Below are positions 23,801-32,270 of a stretch of 64,000 nucleotides of DNA, piece after piece. This stretch comes from Thauera linaloolentis 47Lol = DSM 12138. GTDB lineage: Bacteria; Pseudomonadota; Gammaproteobacteria; Burkholderiales; Rhodocyclaceae. Location of the stretch: positions 1 through 64,000 of the forward strand of contig NZ_AMXE01000002.1 of the NCBI RefSeq assembly GCF_000310205.1, written 5' to 3'. Position 1 is the stretch's first letter; the number at the start of each line of letters is the position of its first letter. Both the position numbers and the translations under genes were made by a program. The notes under the pieces were generated by a model, which worked only from the letters and a program-made list of their open reading frames with translations, did no database searches and was not told the origin of the DNA.

Positions 23801-26242
23801 GTGCATCGTCCTCATCACCACCGGCTGCCCGCGCGGCTGCCGCTGATCGCCCTGTGTCTGGGGCTGGCCGCGCCGGCCTGGGCACAGACCGGCAGCCCCC
23901 TGGCGTCCCCGCTTCCCCTGTCCATCTCCGCCCAGCCGCTGGACAAGGCGCTGACCGAACTGGCCGCCAAGACCGGCCTGCTGATCGGCGTGGACAGCAG
24001 CCTGCTGGCAGGCAAGCAGGGGCCCGCCCTCGACGGTAGCTATACGCCGGCCACCGCCCTGGACAAGCTGCTGGAAGGCTCCGGCCTGGAGGCGGTGAGC
24101 CAGGGCGGCAACGAATACACCTTGCGCAGGCTGCCGGTGCGACAGGGGGAAACGACATTGGCGCCGGTGGCGGTGACGGCCGGGATCGAACGCAGCGCCA
24201 CCAGCGAAGGCACCGGCAGCTACGCCGCACGGGGCACCACCCTGTTCAAGGGCACCCAGTCGCTGAAGGAAATTCCCCAGTCCGTCACCGTCATCACCCG
24301 GCAGCGGATGGACGACCAGGGGCTGGACACGCTGGAAGACGTGCTCGCCAACGCCACCGGCGTCACCTTGCGCCGGCGTGTGGGCGGTGGCAACGACATC
24401 ATCATCCGCGGCTTCGAGACCAGCACCATCCAGTACGACGGCATGCCGCTGCCGCGCACCTACACCAACGGCAACATGCTGCTGGCCAGTTCCGTCCATC
24501 TCGACCGGGTGGAAGTGCTGCGCGGCGCCCAGGGCCTGCTGGAAGGCGCCGGCAGCCCGGCCGGTGCGGTGAATCTGGTGCGCAAGCGGGGCACGGCCGA
24601 ACGCCGCTTGATGGTGGAAGGCCGCGCCGGCTCGTGGGACAACTACGGCGCCCGCATCGATGCCGGCGGCCCGCTGAACGAAGCCGGCACGCTGCGCGCC
24701 CGCGCGGTGCTGGATTACGAGGACAAGAACGCCTACGTGGACAAGGTGTGGGACCGCAACCTGAGCGCCTACGCCGCGCTGGACTTCGATGCCACGCCGG
24801 ACACCACCCTCGGCCTGGGGCTGGCCCATACCCGCTTCAGAGGCAACAGCAGTATTTACAACGGCCTGCCGCGCCATGCCGACGGCTCCATGCCGGATGT
24901 ATCCCGCCGCGCCAACATGGACGCCGACTGGAGCGAGTCGACGCGGGAGGAAACCCAGCTCTTTGTCGACTTCGAGCACCGTTTCAATCCGGACTGGAAG
25001 CTGAAGGCCAGCGGCATCTACATCGACGAGACCTACGACGGGGCCACCGCCCTGTCCTACTTCCGCCTGATCCCGGTCGGCGGCAACGCGATGACGGCGC
25101 CTGGTTTCGCCTACGATTTCGGCGGCCGGAGCAAGGGCCTGGACATCAACCTGAGCGGCGCATTCCAGGCGCTGGGAATCGCCCATGAAATCGTCGTCGG
25201 CGGCAGCTACTCCAACCAGGAGCGCGACGACGCCTTCGACGAATACACGAACACCACCATCGACATCTTCGACAGCAAGGCCGACATCACGCCGCTCGGC
25301 GCCCGCGCGCTCAACCGCATGCGCGATCTCAGTTCCAAGACCACCCAGCGCGGCCTCTACGGGCTGTGGCGCGGGCACCTCACCGAGCGCGCCACGCTGA
25401 TCCTGGGCGGCCGTACGAGCTGGTACGACTACCGCAGCGCCATCGTCAATCCGGTCAACGGCGTCATCGTCACCCGTTCCCGGGAAAAGGAAAGCGGCGA
25501 ATTCACCCCCTACGGCGGTCTGGTCTATGCCCTGACGCCGCAGTGGTCCGCCTATGCCAGCTACGCCGAGATCTTCGAGCCGCAAAGCGTCACCGACGCC
25601 GGGCTCAAGGTTCTGCCGCCGATGACCGGCGTCAATTACGAACTGGGCATCAAGGGCGAACTGTTCGACGGCGCGCTCAACACCTCGCTGGCGGTGTTCC
25701 GCGTCGACCAGGAAAACCGCGCCATCACCGACTACGAGTCGCCCATGCTCTGCGGCGGCTGGTACTGCTCCCGCGCCGCCGGCAAGGTGCGCAGCCAGGG
25801 CGTCGAGCTGGAAGCCCACGGCACGCTGGCGCGCGGCTGGCAACTGAGCGGCGGCTACACTTACAGCCGCAACAAGTACCTCAAGGATGCGGACGAAAGC
25901 CTGGTCGGCAAGCCGTTCAACTACGAAACGCCCAGACACATGCTGCGCTTGTGGTCCGACTACCAGTTGGCCGGCGAGTTGGGAAAGTGGCGCATCGGCG
26001 CCGGGGTGAACTACCGCAGCAAGCAAGAGACCGACAGCGCCACCATGAAGAACCCGGTGCAGGGCGGCTACGCCGTCTGGAACGCCCGTGTAGCCTACCG
26101 GATCGACAAGACCTGGAGCGCCGCGCTCAACGTCGAAAACCTGTTCGACAAGCGCTACTACTCCAACATCAGCGCCAATTACCTGCACAGCTACGTGGGC
26201 GAGCCGCGCAACGTCCTGCTGACCGTGCGCGGCAGCTTCTGA
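23801..26242 (+). CDS. C2 TonB-dependent siderophore receptor with STN domain
   Basis: This 813-residue receptor starts at a GTG and has a short signal peptide (cleavage after AWA, about residue 28), an STN domain (about 36-105), a TonB-box-like TLAPVAVTA, a plug (SLKEIPQSVTVITRQRMDDQ) and a barrel ending in RGSF. A late loop holds the Cys pair CGGWYC. A 34-bp stretch of its STN-to-linker region is identical to that of C1 (24104-24137 against 19287-19320), while the barrels differ. The plug and barrel style recalls FhuE/FpvA hydroxamate-type receptors; the ligand is not determinable here. Confidence 0.92.
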   Translation: MHRPHHHRLPARLPLIALCLGLAAPAWAQTGSPLASPLPLSISAQPLDKALTELAAKTGLLIGVDSSLLAGKQGPALDGSYTPATALDKLLEGSGLEAVSQGGNEYTLRRLPVRQGETTLAPVAVTAGIERSATSEGTGSYAARGTTLFKGTQSLKEIPQSVTVITRQRMDDQGLDTLEDVLANATGVTLRRRVGGGNDIIIRGFETSTIQYDGMPLPRTYTNGNMLLASSVHLDRVEVLRGAQGLLEGAGSPAGAVNLVRKRGTAERRLMVEGRAGSWDNYGARIDAGGPLNEAGTLRARAVLDYEDKNAYVDKVWDRNLSAYAALDFDATPDTTLGLGLAHTRFRGNSSIYNGLPRHADGSMPDVSRRANMDADWSESTREETQLFVDFEHRFNPDWKLKASGIYIDETYDGATALSYFRLIPVGGNAMTAPGFAYDFGGRSKGLDINLSGAFQALGIAHEIVVGGSYSNQERDDAFDEYTNTTIDIFDSKADITPLGARALNRMRDLSSKTTQRGLYGLWRGHLTERATLILGGRTSWYDYRSAIVNPVNGVIVTRSREKESGEFTPYGGLVYALTPQWSAYASYAEIFEPQSVTDAGLKVLPPMTGVNYELGIKGELFDGALNTSLAVFRVDQENRAITDYESPMLCGGWYCSRAAGKVRSQGVELEAHGTLARGWQLSGGYTYSRNKYLKDADESLVGKPFNYETPRHMLRLWSDYQLAGELGKWRIGAGVNYRSKQETDSATMKNPVQGGYAVWNARVAYRIDKTWSAALNVENLFDKRYYSNISANYLHSYVGEPRNVLLTVRGSF

Positions 26243-26323
26243 CTCCCGTTGCGGCAGGCTTGCCCAGATGGCCGCCGCCGGGCGGCCAGTCATGGTGATT
26301 TGACACGTTCCGCCCATATCCAC

Positions 26324-26346
26324 AAAAATGAGAACCATTCCCGATA
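26324..26346. promoter_or_regulatory. Fur-box-like site upstream of the C3 sigma gene
   Basis: AAAAATGAGAACCATTCCCG is a good Fur-box match (AATGAGAA-N-CATT) about 70 bases before the TTG start. Confidence 0.7.
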
Positions 26347-26414
26347 TCTGACGCCAGCCACCCCCGCAGGATTCCCCCAGGGGCCAGCCAGCCAACCCCT
26401 CCCTGGAGGCATGC

Positions 26415-26927
26415 TTGAGCCCCCCCAATGCTTCGGAATCCATCTCCGCCCTCTATGCGGAACACCATGGCTGGCTGCAAGGCTGGCTGCGCAAGAAGCT
26501 CAACTGCTCCCATCAGGCAGCCGACCTCGCGCACGACACCTTCGTGCGCCTGCTGAGCAAGCAAGAACCCGAAGCCTTGCGCGAACCGCGTGCCTACCTG
26601 ACGACGGTCGCCCGCGGGCTGCTGATCAACCACTGGCGCCGCCAGGCGCTGGAGCAGGCCTATCTGGAAGAGCTGGCGGCACGCCCGGAAGAAAGCGCGC
26701 CTTCGCCCGAGGCACGCAGGCTGATCCTGGAAACTCTGGAAGAAATCGCCCGGCTGCTCGACGGGCTGCCGCCCCGGGTGCGCGAGATATTCCTGCGCTC
26801 GCAGCTCGAAGGCGAGACCTATCCAGCCATCGCCACGCAGATGGGCATCAGCGTCAACGTGGTGCAGAAGGCCATGATCCGCGCCACCGCCCACTGCTAC
26901 AAGGCGCTCTACGGGAGCGGACGATGA
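26415..26927 (+). CDS. C3 FecI-type ECF sigma factor
   Basis: This 170-residue sigma factor starts at TTG with TGGAGG 8-13 bases upstream. Region 2 contains LYAEHHGWLQGWLRKKLNC and QAADLAHDTFVRLL. Region 4 (TYPAIATQMGISVNVVQKAM) differs from its neighbours in the recognition helix, which may give it a distinct promoter preference. Its stop overlaps the FecR ATG by 4 bases. Confidence 0.9.
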   Translation: MSPPNASESISALYAEHHGWLQGWLRKKLNCSHQAADLAHDTFVRLLSKQEPEALREPRAYLTTVARGLLINHWRRQALEQAYLEELAARPEESAPSPEARRLILETLEEIARLLDGLPPRVREIFLRSQLEGETYPAIATQMGISVNVVQKAMIRATAHCYKALYGSGR

Positions 26928-27907
26928 ACGCCGCGCAGGACGGTCTGCCGGTCGCACCGGGCATCATCGACATTGCCATTCTCTGGTACGTGCGCCAGGC
27001 TTCGGGCGAGATGAACGCTAGCGAGCAGGACGAACTCGCCCGCTGGCTGGCCAGGCACCCGGACCACGCCAGGGCATGGCGGCAATTGCAGCGCATGGGC
27101 GAGCAACTGCATGGCGGCACGCCGCGCCTGGCGCCTTCCCTCGCCCGCTCCGTCCTCGGACGCCTGCCCGATCTGGAACGGCGCAAGGTGCTGCGCCTGC
27201 TGTCCTGGGCCGCGATCGGCGGTACCAGCCTGTATTTCGGCCGCGGCGTGCTGAACGAAGCCGCCTTCCCGGCCGACTACCGCACCGCCGTCGGCGAGCG
27301 CCGCGAAGTCCGGCTGGCCGATGGCAGCCTGCTGCAGCTCAACACCGGCAGCGCCGTCGATATCCGCTTCGACGGCAGCACTCGCCGAATCCATCTGCGC
27401 CGCGGAGAAATCCAGGTCGTCACGGCCAAGGACCCATCCGGCCGGCCACTCTGGATCGAGGGCCGGGATGGTCGGCTGGCACCGGCCGGCACCCGTTTCA
27501 CGGTCGATCAGACGGACAGCCACACCTATCTGGGCGTCAGCGAGGGCGCGGTCGACGTCTTCCGCGACGGCAGTGCCGAACCGCAGCGCGTCGGCAGCGG
27601 CCAGCAACTGGTTTTCGGCGGCGACGGCAGCAACACCGTCCAGCCCCTCGACGAATCCCGCCACGCCTGGACCGACGGCATGATCAGCGCGGAAAACCGC
27701 CGCCTCGACGATCTGCTTGCCGAGCTAGGCCGTTACCGCCCCGGCCACCTGGGCTGCACGCCCGAGGCCGGCGCGCTGCGCATCACCGGTACCTGGCCGC
27801 TGCGCGGCGGCGACCCGACCGAAGCCGTGCTCGCCTCACTGGAGCGCCGCCTGCCGATCCGCATCCAGCGCATGACGCGATATTGGGTCAAGGTGTCGCA
27901 CGGTTGA
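26924..27907 (+). CDS. C3 FecR-type anti-sigma/signal transducer
   Basis: The 327-residue protein has a DUF4880 domain (ELARWLARHPDHARAWRQLQ, about 35-54), a transmembrane helix preceded by ERRKVLRLL (about 85-105), the FecR beta domain (GERREVRLADGSLLQLNTGS) and a C-terminal STN-like domain ending RYWVKVSHG. It is the signal relay for the receptor at 28005. Confidence 0.9.
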   Translation: MNAAQDGLPVAPGIIDIAILWYVRQASGEMNASEQDELARWLARHPDHARAWRQLQRMGEQLHGGTPRLAPSLARSVLGRLPDLERRKVLRLLSWAAIGGTSLYFGRGVLNEAAFPADYRTAVGERREVRLADGSLLQLNTGSAVDIRFDGSTRRIHLRRGEIQVVTAKDPSGRPLWIEGRDGRLAPAGTRFTVDQTDSHTYLGVSEGAVDVFRDGSAEPQRVGSGQQLVFGGDGSNTVQPLDESRHAWTDGMISAENRRLDDLLAELGRYRPGHLGCTPEAGALRITGTWPLRGGDPTEAVLASLERRLPIRIQRMTRYWVKVSHG

Positions 27908-27935
27908 AAAAGTTGGCAGTTTTTTCCTTTTCGCC
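27906..27935 (+). promoter_or_regulatory. FecI-like promoter candidate of the C3 receptor
   Basis: GAAAAAGTT and TTTTTTCCTTTTCGCC with about 7 bases between them start right after the FecR stop. The second block shares TTCCxTTTTCGCC with C1. Confidence 0.45.
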
Positions 27936-28004
27936 GGGCATACCGGATAGAGGCCTGCTGCGCGCCGGCCACCGGTCCAAACCCGACACAAAGGAAAAGC
28001 CTTC

Positions 28005-30458
28005 ATGTCCTGCCCGCCCCGCTCCATCCGCCGCACCATGACGCCCGCCGCCCGGGCCTTGTTCGTGGCCTTCCTGGGCGCCTCCGCCGTCCTGGCCCTG
28101 CCCACCAGCCCGGCCCATGCCGCCGAAGCCGGCGCCACGGTCGATATCGACATTCCCGCCGGCAGCCTGGACCAAGCGCTGAACCGCCTCGGACGGCAAA
28201 CCGGCATCCAGCTCGCGGTCAATGCCGAACTCACCGCCGGCCGGCAAAGCCCAGGCGTGAGCGGCCATCACTCCGTCGAAGCCGCCCTGCGCCGCCTGCT
28301 GGCCGGCACCGGCCTGGAAGCCGTGCGTGACGGCAGCGGGGAATACACGCTGCGCAAGCTGCCGCCGGCGGTTTCCGGCGAGGCCACGCTGACAGCGGTG
28401 ACGGTGACGGCCGCCGGCTTCGGCGCCACGACGGAGAATACCGGTGCGTACACCACCGGCAGCGCCAGCACCGCCACCAAGATGAACCTCTCGCTGCGCG
28501 AGACGCCGCAGTCGGTCAGCGTGCTGACGCGCCAGCAGATCGACGACCAGAACCTCACCACCCTGGACGACGCAGTGCAGCAGATCACCGGGCTGACCAT
28601 GCAGAAAGGCTATTACACCGGCGATTCGGGCAGCTTCAGCGCGCGCGGCTTTCCGGTGGCCAATCTGCTGCTCGACGGCGTGCCGACCAGCGCCGGCGCC
28701 AACGGCACCTTCAATGCCGACAACGACGCACTGGACATCTACGACCGCGTGGAAGTCGTGCGCGGCGCCACCGGCCTGACTACCGGCGCCGGCACGCCGT
28801 CCGCCGCCATCAACCTGGTGCGCAAGCGCCCGACGGCGGAAACCCAGGGCCGTGTCACGCTGAGCGCGGGCAGCTGGGACAACTACCGCGCCATGGTGGA
28901 TGCCGGCGGCCCGCTCAACCAGGCCGGCACGCTGCGCGGCCGGGTGGTGGCCACCGTGCAGGATGCCGACAAGTTCTACGACGTCGCCCACGACCGCAAC
29001 CACCAGCTCTACGGCATCCTCGAAGCCGACCTGACGCCCGGGACCACCGCCACCCTCGGTTTCCACTACCGCAAGGTGGACAACGACGGGCTGCTGCCCG
29101 GCCTGCCGACCAACCCGGACGGCAGCTTCCTCTCCGGTCTGCGCCGCTCCGCCAATCCCGCCAACGATTTCGACTACTGGAAGCAGACCGACAAGACACT
29201 GTTCGCCGAGCTGACCCACCGCTTCGCCAACGACTGGCAGCTCAAGGCGGCGGCGCTGTGGAAGCGCCCCGAGCAGGACATGCTGTTCTCCGGCCTGTAC
29301 CGCAACGGCGGCGTGCTGCGCCAGAGCACCCAGCACTACCGCCTCGACAACGAGCAGGACAGCTACGACCTCGCCCTCAACGGCCCCTTCTCGCTGTTCG
29401 GCCGCACGCATGAACTCATGCTGGGCGCCAGCTACCGCAGCCGCGACAACCTCAATTGGGGCGGCTGGGCAGAGTACAGTTGGACGGCGGCCGGGCCGGC
29501 CGTCGATCCGTACGACTGGGATTCGTCGGCCGTGCCCAAGCCGGCCATCGACATGACACGCTGGGCCATCGACAACACCACCCGCCAGAAGGCCGTCTAC
29601 GCGGCCACCCGGTTGAACCTCGCCGACCCGCTCAAGCTCATCGCCGGCGCGCGCATCAACTGGTACGAGAACGAAAACCACCTGACCGGCGCCAGCTACA
29701 AGGTCGACCACGAACTGACGCCCTACCTCGGCGCCATCTACGACGTGAACGACAACCATTCGGCCTACGCGAGCTGGACGGAGATCTTCGAACCCCAGGG
29801 CAGCTACGACAGCAGCGGCAAACTGCTCGACCCGATCACCGGCACCAACTACGAAATCGGCCTCAAGGGCGAGTATTTCGGCGGCCGCCTCAACGCCAGC
29901 CTGGCCGCATTCCTGATCAAGCAACAGAACCGCGCCACCGACGACCTTGCCGGCCCCAACCCCTGCCCCGGCAGCGCCTGGGGCTACTGCCAGCGTGCAT
30001 CGGGCGAGGTCGAAAGCAAGGGCGTCGAACTGGAAATCGGTGGCGCCCTGACACCCGACTGGCAGTTGATGGCTGGCTACACCTATGTGTCCGCCAAGTA
30101 CACCAAGGATGCCGACCGGTCGAACATCGGCAAGCCGTTCGACAGCGACCTGCCGCGCCACCAGCTCAAGCTGTCGTCCAGCTACCGCCTGCCCGGCGAG
30201 CTCGCCCGCTGGCGGATCGGCGGCAATCTTTACGCACAGAACCGCATCAAGGCCAGCGACGATTCGCGCATCCGCCACTCCGGCTACACCGTCGTCGGCC
30301 TGCATACCGCCTACAGCCTCGACAAGCAGACGGAAATCCGCCTGAACGTCCACAACCTGTTCGACAAGCGCTACTACCAGAACATCGGCTGGAGTACCGG
30401 CGGCAACGTCTTCGGTGTGCCGCGCAGCTTCACGCTGACGGCGATGTACAGCTTCTGA
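28005..30458 (+). CDS. C3 TonB-dependent siderophore receptor with STN domain
   Basis: This 817-residue receptor has a signal peptide (to about residue 40; translation might instead start at the in-frame ATG of MTPAARA), an STN domain (IDIPAGSLDQALNRLGRQTG onward), a TonB-box-like TLTAVTVTA, a plug (SLRETPQSVSVLTRQQIDDQ) and a barrel ending in MYSF. A late loop contains CPGSAWGYC. It is uniformly GC-rich, unlike C1. The linker motif TTENTGAYTTGSASTATK is nearly that of C1, so these two share their N-terminal ancestry. Confidence 0.92.
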   Translation: MSCPPRSIRRTMTPAARALFVAFLGASAVLALPTSPAHAAEAGATVDIDIPAGSLDQALNRLGRQTGIQLAVNAELTAGRQSPGVSGHHSVEAALRRLLAGTGLEAVRDGSGEYTLRKLPPAVSGEATLTAVTVTAAGFGATTENTGAYTTGSASTATKMNLSLRETPQSVSVLTRQQIDDQNLTTLDDAVQQITGLTMQKGYYTGDSGSFSARGFPVANLLLDGVPTSAGANGTFNADNDALDIYDRVEVVRGATGLTTGAGTPSAAINLVRKRPTAETQGRVTLSAGSWDNYRAMVDAGGPLNQAGTLRGRVVATVQDADKFYDVAHDRNHQLYGILEADLTPGTTATLGFHYRKVDNDGLLPGLPTNPDGSFLSGLRRSANPANDFDYWKQTDKTLFAELTHRFANDWQLKAAALWKRPEQDMLFSGLYRNGGVLRQSTQHYRLDNEQDSYDLALNGPFSLFGRTHELMLGASYRSRDNLNWGGWAEYSWTAAGPAVDPYDWDSSAVPKPAIDMTRWAIDNTTRQKAVYAATRLNLADPLKLIAGARINWYENENHLTGASYKVDHELTPYLGAIYDVNDNHSAYASWTEIFEPQGSYDSSGKLLDPITGTNYEIGLKGEYFGGRLNASLAAFLIKQQNRATDDLAGPNPCPGSAWGYCQRASGEVESKGVELEIGGALTPDWQLMAGYTYVSAKYTKDADRSNIGKPFDSDLPRHQLKLSSSYRLPGELARWRIGGNLYAQNRIKASDDSRIRHSGYTVVGLHTAYSLDKQTEIRLNVHNLFDKRYYQNIGWSTGGNVFGVPRSFTLTAMYSF

Positions 30459-30537
30459 GCATGGCGCCCGGCCCCCGCATGCGGAAGCCGGGCCATCCGT
30501 ATCCGTTGGACCTCCCGCGGCGGCATCCGATCCAAGT

Positions 30538-30558
30538 TAACGATATTCATTCCTATCT
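30538..30558. promoter_or_regulatory. Weak Fur-like site upstream of the C4 sigma gene
   Basis: TAACGATATTCATTCCTATC resembles part of a Fur box but is less regular than those of C2, C3, C6 and C7. Confidence 0.35.
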
Positions 30559-30648
30559 GAAGGAGGTGGCGATATACTCGCGCGGCGATACGCCATCCAA
30601 CCCGATCACCACGCCCGATGCCCCGTCCGGCGGGCTGACCCGACCGCC

Positions 30649-31215
30649 ATGTATGTCAAGGACGCTTCCTCCTCGCTGGTCTTCACGCTTGCACACCACT
30701 ACGACGACCTGATCGCCTACCTGTGCCGCAAGCTCGGCTTCGCCCGGGGCAACGCGCGCGCCACCCGCGACCTGGCCCACGAGGCGCTCCACGAAGTCTG
30801 CCTGCAACTGCTTCAGGAAGAACCACAGCTCGGTAAGGTGAAGGTGCCGATCGCCTTCCTGCGCACCCTCAGCCAGCGGCGCGCCATCGACGTGCTGCGT
30901 CGCGAGGCGGCCTGGAACCGGTTTGCGGCACATGGCGACGACCACCCGGAATTTCTCTCGCACCCCGCGCCGCGCACCAGCGAGGCCGAATGCCGCGTCG
31001 AGGCGCGCCAGCAGATCGCCCTGCTCACCCAGGCCATCGAATCCCTGCCGCCGCGCTGCCGCGACGTGTTCGTGCTGCACAAGCTGCACGAATGGCCGCA
31101 GGCCGACGTGGCTGCGCACCTCGGCATTTCGGTGAAGGCGGTGGAAAAGCACGTCCGCATCGGGCTGGCCTGCTGCCGGGTCGCCATGGCGGGCTTCCTC
31201 GACGATGGCGCCTGA
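30649..31215 (+). CDS. C4 ECF sigma factor, divergent FecI type
   Basis: This 188-residue sigma factor starts with ATG and is clearly different from the other seven. It lacks the HHGWL motif near the N-terminus and has instead LAHHYDDLIAYLCRKLGFAR. Region 2 continues RDLAHEALHEVCLQLL, and region 4 reads PQADVAAHLGISVKAVEKHV. It is separated from FecR by 6 bases rather than overlapping. It probably joined the array from another lineage. Confidence 0.88.
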   Translation: MYVKDASSSLVFTLAHHYDDLIAYLCRKLGFARGNARATRDLAHEALHEVCLQLLQEEPQLGKVKVPIAFLRTLSQRRAIDVLRREAAWNRFAAHGDDHPEFLSHPAPRTSEAECRVEARQQIALLTQAIESLPPRCRDVFVLHKLHEWPQADVAAHLGISVKAVEKHVRIGLACCRVAMAGFLDDGA

Positions 31216-31221
31216 ACAGCC

Positions 31222-32118
31222 ATGAACGACACACCAGACAGCCGTCCGCCGCGTAGCGGGGTCGCATTCAAGGCCGGCAACACGGCCCAGGCAGCCCCCC
31301 GCGCCGCGCTCGACGACGCGCTCGACACCCACCGCGGCGCCCTGCAGTCGATGTTCCCCATTCCGCCAGCCCGCCCGCAGCGCAAGCGCACGGCCCGCAA
31401 CGCGGCGGGCACCGCTGCCGCCGTACTGTTGGCCGCCGCCGTGTGGTGGGCCGACCCCGCCTACCGCAGCCAGCGCTTCGACACCGCCATCGGCGAACTG
31501 CGCGAAATCGCGCTGGCCGACGGCAGCCGCGTCGTGCTCGATACCGGAAGCGCGGCGCAGGTGAGCTGGCATCTGCGCTCGCGCCGCGTCGAACTGCAGC
31601 AGGGCCGGGCTCATTTCGACGTCGCACCCTCCACATTGCGCCCGATGACGGTGGCGGCCGGCGATGCCCGCGTGCGCGTCGTCGGCACACGCTTCGACGT
31701 CTGGCGCCATGCCGCGGGCACCCGCGTCACCGTCCAGGAAGGCACGGTCGCGGTGTGGCACGGCGCCCGCGCGCAAGAATCCATCCTGCTGCAGGCCGGT
31801 CAGCAGATCCGCCTCGCCAGCGTCCTCCGCCCCGACCAACCCCTGCCGTCCGGCACCCCGGCGGACGCGGCAAGCCTCGGCGCCTGGCAGACGGGCCTGC
31901 TCGTGTTCCAGAACACGCCGCTGGACGAAGCCCTGGCCGAAATCCAGCGCTACCGCCAGGCGCCAATCCGGATGCACGGCCGCTTCGGCAGCGACACCAA
32001 GGTTTCCGGCGTGTTCGACAGCCGCAACACCGATCAACTGCTCGACCGCCTGCCCGACGTCCTGCCGCTTCAGATCGTGCGCCACCCCAGCGGCGAAGTG
32101 GACGTGCTGCGCCGCTGA
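31222..32118 (+). CDS. C4 FecR-type protein lacking the usual anti-sigma domain
   Basis: The 298-residue protein has a transmembrane helix (about 58-75, AAGTAAAVLLAAAVWW), a FecR beta domain (GELREIALADGSRVVLDTGS) and a C-terminal STN-like domain (TPLDEALAEIQRYRQAPIRM). Its cytoplasmic N-terminus of about 55 residues is Pro/Ala/Arg-rich and lacks the Trp-rich DUF4880 signature seen in the other seven FecR proteins. It may control its sigma through a minimal segment or have lost that role. No frameshift is obvious upstream. Confidence 0.85.
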   Translation: MNDTPDSRPPRSGVAFKAGNTAQAAPRAALDDALDTHRGALQSMFPIPPARPQRKRTARNAAGTAAAVLLAAAVWWADPAYRSQRFDTAIGELREIALADGSRVVLDTGSAAQVSWHLRSRRVELQQGRAHFDVAPSTLRPMTVAAGDARVRVVGTRFDVWRHAAGTRVTVQEGTVAVWHGARAQESILLQAGQQIRLASVLRPDQPLPSGTPADAASLGAWQTGLLVFQNTPLDEALAEIQRYRQAPIRMHGRFGSDTKVSGVFDSRNTDQLLDRLPDVLPLQIVRHPSGEVDVLRR

Positions 32119-32180
32119 ACGCCCGCGCGGCCCTCCGTCCTTTCCTCTGCTGCGCGAGGCAGAACCCCGTGCCCGCCAGC

Positions 32181-32201
32181 CTGCGACTTTTTTTCCGAAC
32201 G
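32181..32201 (+). promoter_or_regulatory. Possible promoter element of the C4 receptor
   Basis: Only the T-run block (GACTTTTTTTCCGAACG) is seen; no clear A-run partner lies upstream, unlike the other cassettes. Confidence 0.25.
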
Positions 32202-32270
32202 AAGGTAGGGGTGGGCAAGCGCCCATACGACATGTGTTCATCACCCACTCACGGCAACGCAGGAGCCTGC

